Below are positions 6,809 to 9,305 of a stretch of 9,305 nucleotides of DNA, one piece after another. A model generated the notes under the pieces. The model was not told where the DNA came from and searched no databases. It was given only the letters and a program-made list of their open reading frames with translations. Source of the DNA: Ruminococcus sp. (GTDB lineage Bacteria; Bacillota; Clostridia; Oscillospirales; Acutalibacteraceae); contig JAFVVB010000045.1 in the NCBI GenBank assembly GCA_017502425.1, positions 1 through 9,305 of the forward strand, written 5' to 3'. The translations under genes and the position numbers were made by a program. The stretch's first letter is position 1, and every line of letters starts with the position of its first letter.

Positions 6809-7435
6809 CTAATTTTTCTGTTCAAAAAAGCTTTTTGAGAGCTCATTTGCGCTACATTCACCACAAGTTAACTCGGATAAAATCTCATTAAGCTTTATAA
6901 GATTATCGCATGGAATGTGAAACTTAACCTTAACATTATCGGTAAATTCGCTGTCATCAACAACACCATCCAAAGATGCAATAGTAGCAGGAATTTTTCC
7001 ATACTGAGTGTATGTACAGGAAAGTTCACATTCGCTACACATCTGCATAGTAACAGTACCAATTTTTTTAAGAGCAATACTCGCACTATGAGAATAAGCA
7101 CGCACTAATCCTCCGCCACCGAGTAAAATACCTCCGAAATATCTGGTCACAACTACAACAACGTCAACAACATTGCTTTTTTGCAAAACATCAAGCACCG
7201 GCATACCAGCAGTACCCTGAGGTTCGTTATCGTCGCTGTAACGCTTAATCTGATTTTTTCTGAGAGAATATGCATACACGTTATGAGTAGCGTCCCAGTG
7301 CTTTGAGCGTATTTCCGCTATAAAATCAGTAGCTTCCTTTTCAGTTTCAACATGTTTTATATATCCGATGAACTTAGAACGCTTTTCTACAAAAGAGTCT
7401 TCATCGAAACCTTTAACAGTAATATATGTTTCCAC
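6809..7435 (-). CDS. yigZ: YigZ/IMPACT family protein
   Basis: The 208-residue soluble protein is of the UPF0029/IMPACT family (YigZ in Escherichia coli, YvyE in B. subtilis). The family's molecular role in bacteria is not settled; eukaryotic IMPACT acts on translation control through GCN1/GCN2. The N-terminal domain (about 17-122) carries the family signatures HWDATHNVYAYSL (46-58), SDDNEPQGTAGMPVLD (67-82) and VTRYFGGILLGGGGLVRAYS (96-115). A C-terminal ferredoxin-like domain (DUF1949 type) covers about 138-195. The start is GTG at 7435 with AGGAG (7442-7446) at 6 nt; no ATG is available near it. It lies between rpmE and dnaG with no clear promoter of its own, so it may be read through from rpmE past the weak hairpin at 7456-7486. 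Confidence 0.93.
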   Translation of the reverse strand: METYITVKGFDEDSFVEKRSKFIGYIKHVETEKEATDFIAEIRSKHWDATHNVYAYSLRKNQIKRYSDDNEPQGTAGMPVLDVLQKSNVVDVVVVVTRYFGGILLGGGGLVRAYSHSASIALKKIGTVTMQMCSECELSCTYTQYGKIPATIASLDGVVDDSEFTDNVKVKFHIPCDNLIKLNEILSELTCGECSANELSKSFFEQKN

Positions 7436-7455
7436 ACTATACTCCTAATAATTGT

Positions 7456-7486
7456 AAAAGAACAGGCGGTACGAAATGTACCGCCT
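7456..7486 (-). terminator. Hairpin after rpmE, probable weak terminator
   Basis: AGGCGGTAC and GTACCGCCT form a perfect 9-bp GC-rich stem with a 5-nt loop, 14 nt past the rpmE stop. On the minus strand the following bases are GTTCTTTTAC, a broken U-tract, so termination may be partial. It sits 20 nt upstream of the yigZ start signals. Confidence 0.65.
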
Positions 7487-7500
7487 CAACAATTACATGA

Positions 7501-7707
7501 TTATTTCTCTTCCATACCGAAACGCTTCTTAAATCTGTCAACACGTCCGCCGGTATCAACGAGCTTCTGCTTTCCTGTGAAGAATGGGTGGCATTTTGAA
7601 CAAATTTCAACACGAATATCCTTCTTAGTTGAACCTGTCTCGATTACATTACCGCATGCGCAAGTAATTGTTGTCTTCTCATAATTTGGATGGATACTTT
7701 CCTTCAT
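7501..7707 (-). CDS. rpmE: Ribosomal protein L31, zinc-binding (C+) form
   Basis: L31 is a small protein of the 50S subunit that bridges to the 30S head. The 68-residue length is typical. It starts MKESIHPNY and has the zinc-binding cysteines C16-x-C18 (CACGN) and C36-x2-C39 (CSKCHPFFTGKQ), so it is the zinc-containing type rather than the cysteine-free paralogue made under zinc starvation. The basic tail GGRVDRFKKRF is also typical. ATG at 7707 has GAGGTG (7715-7720) 7 nt upstream. A strong sigma-A promoter precedes it and a GC-rich hairpin follows it. Confidence 0.98.
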   Translation of the reverse strand: MKESIHPNYEKTTITCACGNVIETGSTKKDIRVEICSKCHPFFTGKQKLVDTGGRVDRFKKRFGMEEK

Positions 7708-7749
7708 TGATGTTCACCTCTTTCGCTGAAACCGTAATATAACAAATGG

Positions 7750-7778
7750 ATTATACAATAAATCAATATAAAAAGCAA
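7750..7778 (-). promoter_or_regulatory. Sigma-A promoter of rpmE
   Basis: TTGCTT (7773-7778), a 17-nt spacer and a perfect TATAAT (7750-7755) lie on the minus strand. The predicted RNA start near 7743 gives a leader of about 36 nt. It may also feed yigZ, dnaG and rpoD if the downstream hairpin is leaky. Confidence 0.85.
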
Positions 7779-7799
7779 GTGTTTTTTTATATTTTCTTA

Positions 7800-8588
7800 T
7801 TAACTTCCCAAATATAGAACATATTCGTCAAGATTCATATTAAGTGCGCGCATAGAAAAAGCATTATCCGAACCTACGTATCTGAAGAAATTCGGTGAAT
7901 AATTCATACCGCCAGTGTTCTCTTTTTCAGTATATCTTAACACAAAACCGTATTCTACTCCGTTTTTCATGAGCCATCTGAATTCATCGGTTTTCGAAAA
8001 ATCTGAATCAGTAGAATCGGAGAATTCTATGAGTAAACCTGTCTGCTGTTCACTCTCTCCCGCATCAGGAATAGTCTTTTTTACAGCAGCCTCGGCTTTA
8101 ACCATAGAACACTTATGCTCCTTTTTATACTTTTTCACAGCTTTAGTATATATATCTTTTTGTTCCTCAAAAGAACTATAACCATTCAGCGCAGTAAGAT
8201 TCAAACCATAAGCACCGGCATCTTCAAGCATTCTTTTCAAATCGTCTACCATTAGAGAACTGACTTTAAGTCCATCTACCTCGGATAATTCAGGCTCGAA
8301 GTTTTCTTCCATAGGATTCGCTGAATTCACAACTGTTAGTAAATACGCATTCTCCTCAGGAGTGAATTTAGACTCGGTAGCTGACGCAACTGTCTCGAGA
8401 CTAGTCTTCTTGACATAGTTATCGGTATACGATAAATACCCGAAATACACACCTACTGCTAATACTGCCACCATCAGTAGCGGTAGTATAAACAACATAA
8501 CGCGCTGATACTCATAACGATCTTCGCTTTTTCTTCTATCTTCTTCAAGGCGACCTCTGGTCACTTTCATCATAGATTTTCTTCTCAT
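7800..8588 (-). CDS. Membrane-anchored VanY-fold protein lacking the zinc site (likely pseudo-carboxypeptidase)
   Basis: The 262-residue protein has a basic N-terminal tail (1-28), one membrane segment (about 29-51) and an outside domain resembling VanY/D-alanyl-D-alanine carboxypeptidases (about 80-260). The VanY frame is recognisable: NGYSSFEEQ (135-143), PDAGESEQQTGLLIE (174-188), WLMKNGVEYGFVLRY (205-219), SPNFFRYVG (231-239) and a LDEYVLYL tail. Yet each key residue is replaced: the GYR arginine is S138; the SxHxxG histidine is Q181; the following aspartate ligand is E188; and in the E-P-W-H motif the catalytic glutamate is S231 and the histidine ligand is F234. Active peptidase function is therefore unlikely; a binding or structural role at the cell wall is a guess. 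ATG at 8588 has a perfect GGAGGTGA (8593-8600). It lies 23 nt after thrS, so it is probably co-transcribed. The frame is intact, so this is not a decaying pseudogene. Confidence 0.8.
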   Translation of the reverse strand: MRRKSMMKVTRGRLEEDRRKSEDRYEYQRVMLFILPLLMVAVLAVGVYFGYLSYTDNYVKKTSLETVASATESKFTPEENAYLLTVVNSANPMEENFEPELSEVDGLKVSSLMVDDLKRMLEDAGAYGLNLTALNGYSSFEEQKDIYTKAVKKYKKEHKCSMVKAEAAVKKTIPDAGESEQQTGLLIEFSDSTDSDFSKTDEFRWLMKNGVEYGFVLRYTEKENTGGMNYSPNFFRYVGSDNAFSMRALNMNLDEYVLYLGS

Positions 8589-8592
8589 AAGG

Positions 8593-8600
8593 TCACCTCC
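8593..8600 (-). promoter_or_regulatory. Very strong ribosome-binding site of the VanY-like gene
   Basis: GGAGGTGA on the minus strand is an 8-base match to the 16S rRNA 3' end, with the GGAGG core 7 nt from ATG at 8588. It fixes the start over the internal methionines at residues 6 and 7. Confidence 0.85.
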
Positions 8601-8611
8601 GTTTATAAAAC

Positions 8612-9305
8612 TTACTTAATAATTTTTGACTCTATTTCTTCAACCGCCTTAGAAATGAAGTCCTCAACGCTCATAGCACCAAGGTCTCCCTCTTTTCTAT
8701 CTCTAACAGAAATCATATTATTCTCGATATCTTTATCACCAACAAGAATCATATATGGAACTTTCTGGAGCTGTGCTTCACGAATTTTGAAACCAATTTT
8801 CTCAGATCTGTCGTCAACTTCTACACGCATACCCTTCTTCTCGAGCTCTTTTTTAACTTCATAAATATAGTCAAGATGTCTGTCAGCGATAGGAAGAAGT
8901 TTAACCTGTACAGGTGCAAGCCACATTGGGAATGCACCGGCATATTTTTCAATAAGAAGCGCTAATGTACGCTCATAACAACCAATTGAAGTTCTGTGAA
9001 TAATATATGGGTTCTTCTTAGTACCGTCTTTATCAACATACTCCATAGAGAATTTTTCAGCGAGCATCTGGTCAACCTGAATAGTGATAAGAGTGTCTTC
9101 TTTACCGAATACATTCTTAATCTGGATATCAAGTTTAGGACCATAGAAAGCAGCTTCACCCACACCGATTATGTAAGGAATCTCAAGGTGATCAAGAATC
9201 TTGCCCATAATGCCCTGAGCTTCAGCCCACTGTTCATCCGTACCGATGTATTTTTCTCTATCGTCAGGATCCCACTGTGAGAAACGGTAGGATACATCTT
9301 CATAA
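8612..9305 (-). CDS. thrS: Threonyl-tRNA synthetase, C-terminal 230 residues (cut by window edge)
   Basis: This class II synthetase charges tRNA-Thr. The frame is open from the stop at 8612 through the right edge, so the methionine at 9208 is internal. Visible are VSYRFS and KYIGTDEQW (about 9230-9300), the GEAAFYGPKLDIQ catalytic segment, IIHRTSIGCYER with the zinc-ligand histidine (codon near 8996-8998) and the motif 3 arginine, then WLAPVQVKLLPI, which opens the anticodon-binding domain (8615 to about 8914). The catalytic editing domains and upstream leader are outside the window. Where E. coli ThrRS has QCGTVQLDF, this protein has TLITIQVDQ, a variant form that I take to be a clade feature. 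The VanY-like gene follows after 23 nt. Confidence 0.97.
   Translation of the reverse strand, partial: YEDVSYRFSQWDPDDREKYIGTDEQWAEAQGIMGKILDHLEIPYIIGVGEAAFYGPKLDIQIKNVFGKEDTLITIQVDQMLAEKFSMEYVDKDGTKKNPYIIHRTSIGCYERTLALLIEKYAGAFPMWLAPVQVKLLPIADRHLDYIYEVKKELEKKGMRVEVDDRSEKIGFKIREAQLQKVPYMILVGDKDIENNMISVRDRKEGDLGAMSVEDFISKAVEEIESKIIK

Noticed and set aside
6799..6825. Possible dnaG promoter (TTGAAC, 15 nt, TTTAAT on the minus strand)
   Set aside because: The spacer is short, the -35 matches only 4 of 6 bases, and AT-rich DNA gives many such hits. No confident dnaG promoter was found.
6822..6838. Near-palindrome TCAAAAAAGCTTTTTGA at the end of yigZ
   Set aside because: It lies inside the coding region, has no loop for a stable RNA hairpin and no U-tract, so it is neither a terminator nor a clear operator.
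6895..7101. Other short frames inside real genes (for example 6895-7101 minus, 8962-9165 minus, 5780-5998 plus, 7352-7684 plus, 8996-9280 plus)
   Set aside because: All overlap well-identified proteins in another frame and show no ribosome-binding site or family pattern.
7725..7745. Zur-box-like bases (TTGTTATATTACGG) after the rpmE -10
   Set aside because: Only a partial match without the central base of the dyad. The C+ form of L31 is also not the one normally repressed by Zur.
9206..9208. Methionine at 9208 as the start of a short ThrRS-like protein
   Set aside because: The frame continues upstream to the window edge with conserved ThrRS residues (VSYRFS, KYIGTDEQW), so the gene is cut by the window rather than short.

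Overview
The window reads as low-GC, spore-forming Firmicutes DNA. The best fit is class Clostridia, perhaps the Oscillospiraceae/Ruminococcaceae. The pointers are spoIVA, a SPOCS-LysM protein of the SipL type (known from Clostridia), a dnaG-rpoD pair, strong AGGAGG ribosome-binding sites and AT-rich intergenic gaps. This placement is inferred from gene content, not from a database search. All ten genes lie on the minus strand, so transcription runs from high to low coordinates. Both edge genes are cut by the window.

In transcription order the window holds: the 3' part of thrS (threonyl-tRNA synthetase); a membrane-anchored VanY-fold protein that has lost its zinc ligands; rpmE (zinc-binding ribosomal protein L31) with a clear sigma-A promoter; a perfect hairpin with a poor U-tract; yigZ (IMPACT family); dnaG (primase); rpoD (primary sigma factor); a small HExxH protein; and a strong terminator. 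Three sporulation-linked or monocistronic units follow: sipL-like, pdxY (pyridoxal/pyridoxamine kinase) and the 5' part of spoIVA. Each of the last three has its own promoter, and sipL and pdxY each end in an intrinsic terminator.

The right two thirds is housekeeping: translation (thrS, rpmE), replication priming (dnaG) and basal transcription (rpoD). The left third is spore-coat assembly. SpoIVA is the ATPase that polymerises on the forespore surface, and SipL is its binding partner in Clostridioides difficile. Here the two genes lie about 1.1 kb apart, with a vitamin B6 kinase gene between them. Both have upstream elements with the same layout (GTCATAA..., 13-nt spacer, CATACATT or AATACAAT), which match mother-cell sigma-E promoters. 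The pdxY promoter between them is instead a near-consensus sigma-A promoter with a 17-nt spacer.

The two most notable observations are the shared sigma-E-type promoters of the spoIVA/sipL pair and the inactivated VanY-like protein behind thrS. I found no mobile elements, CRISPR arrays, tRNA or rRNA genes, and no gene-free stretch over 300 bases. I did not find a wholly new multi-gene system.
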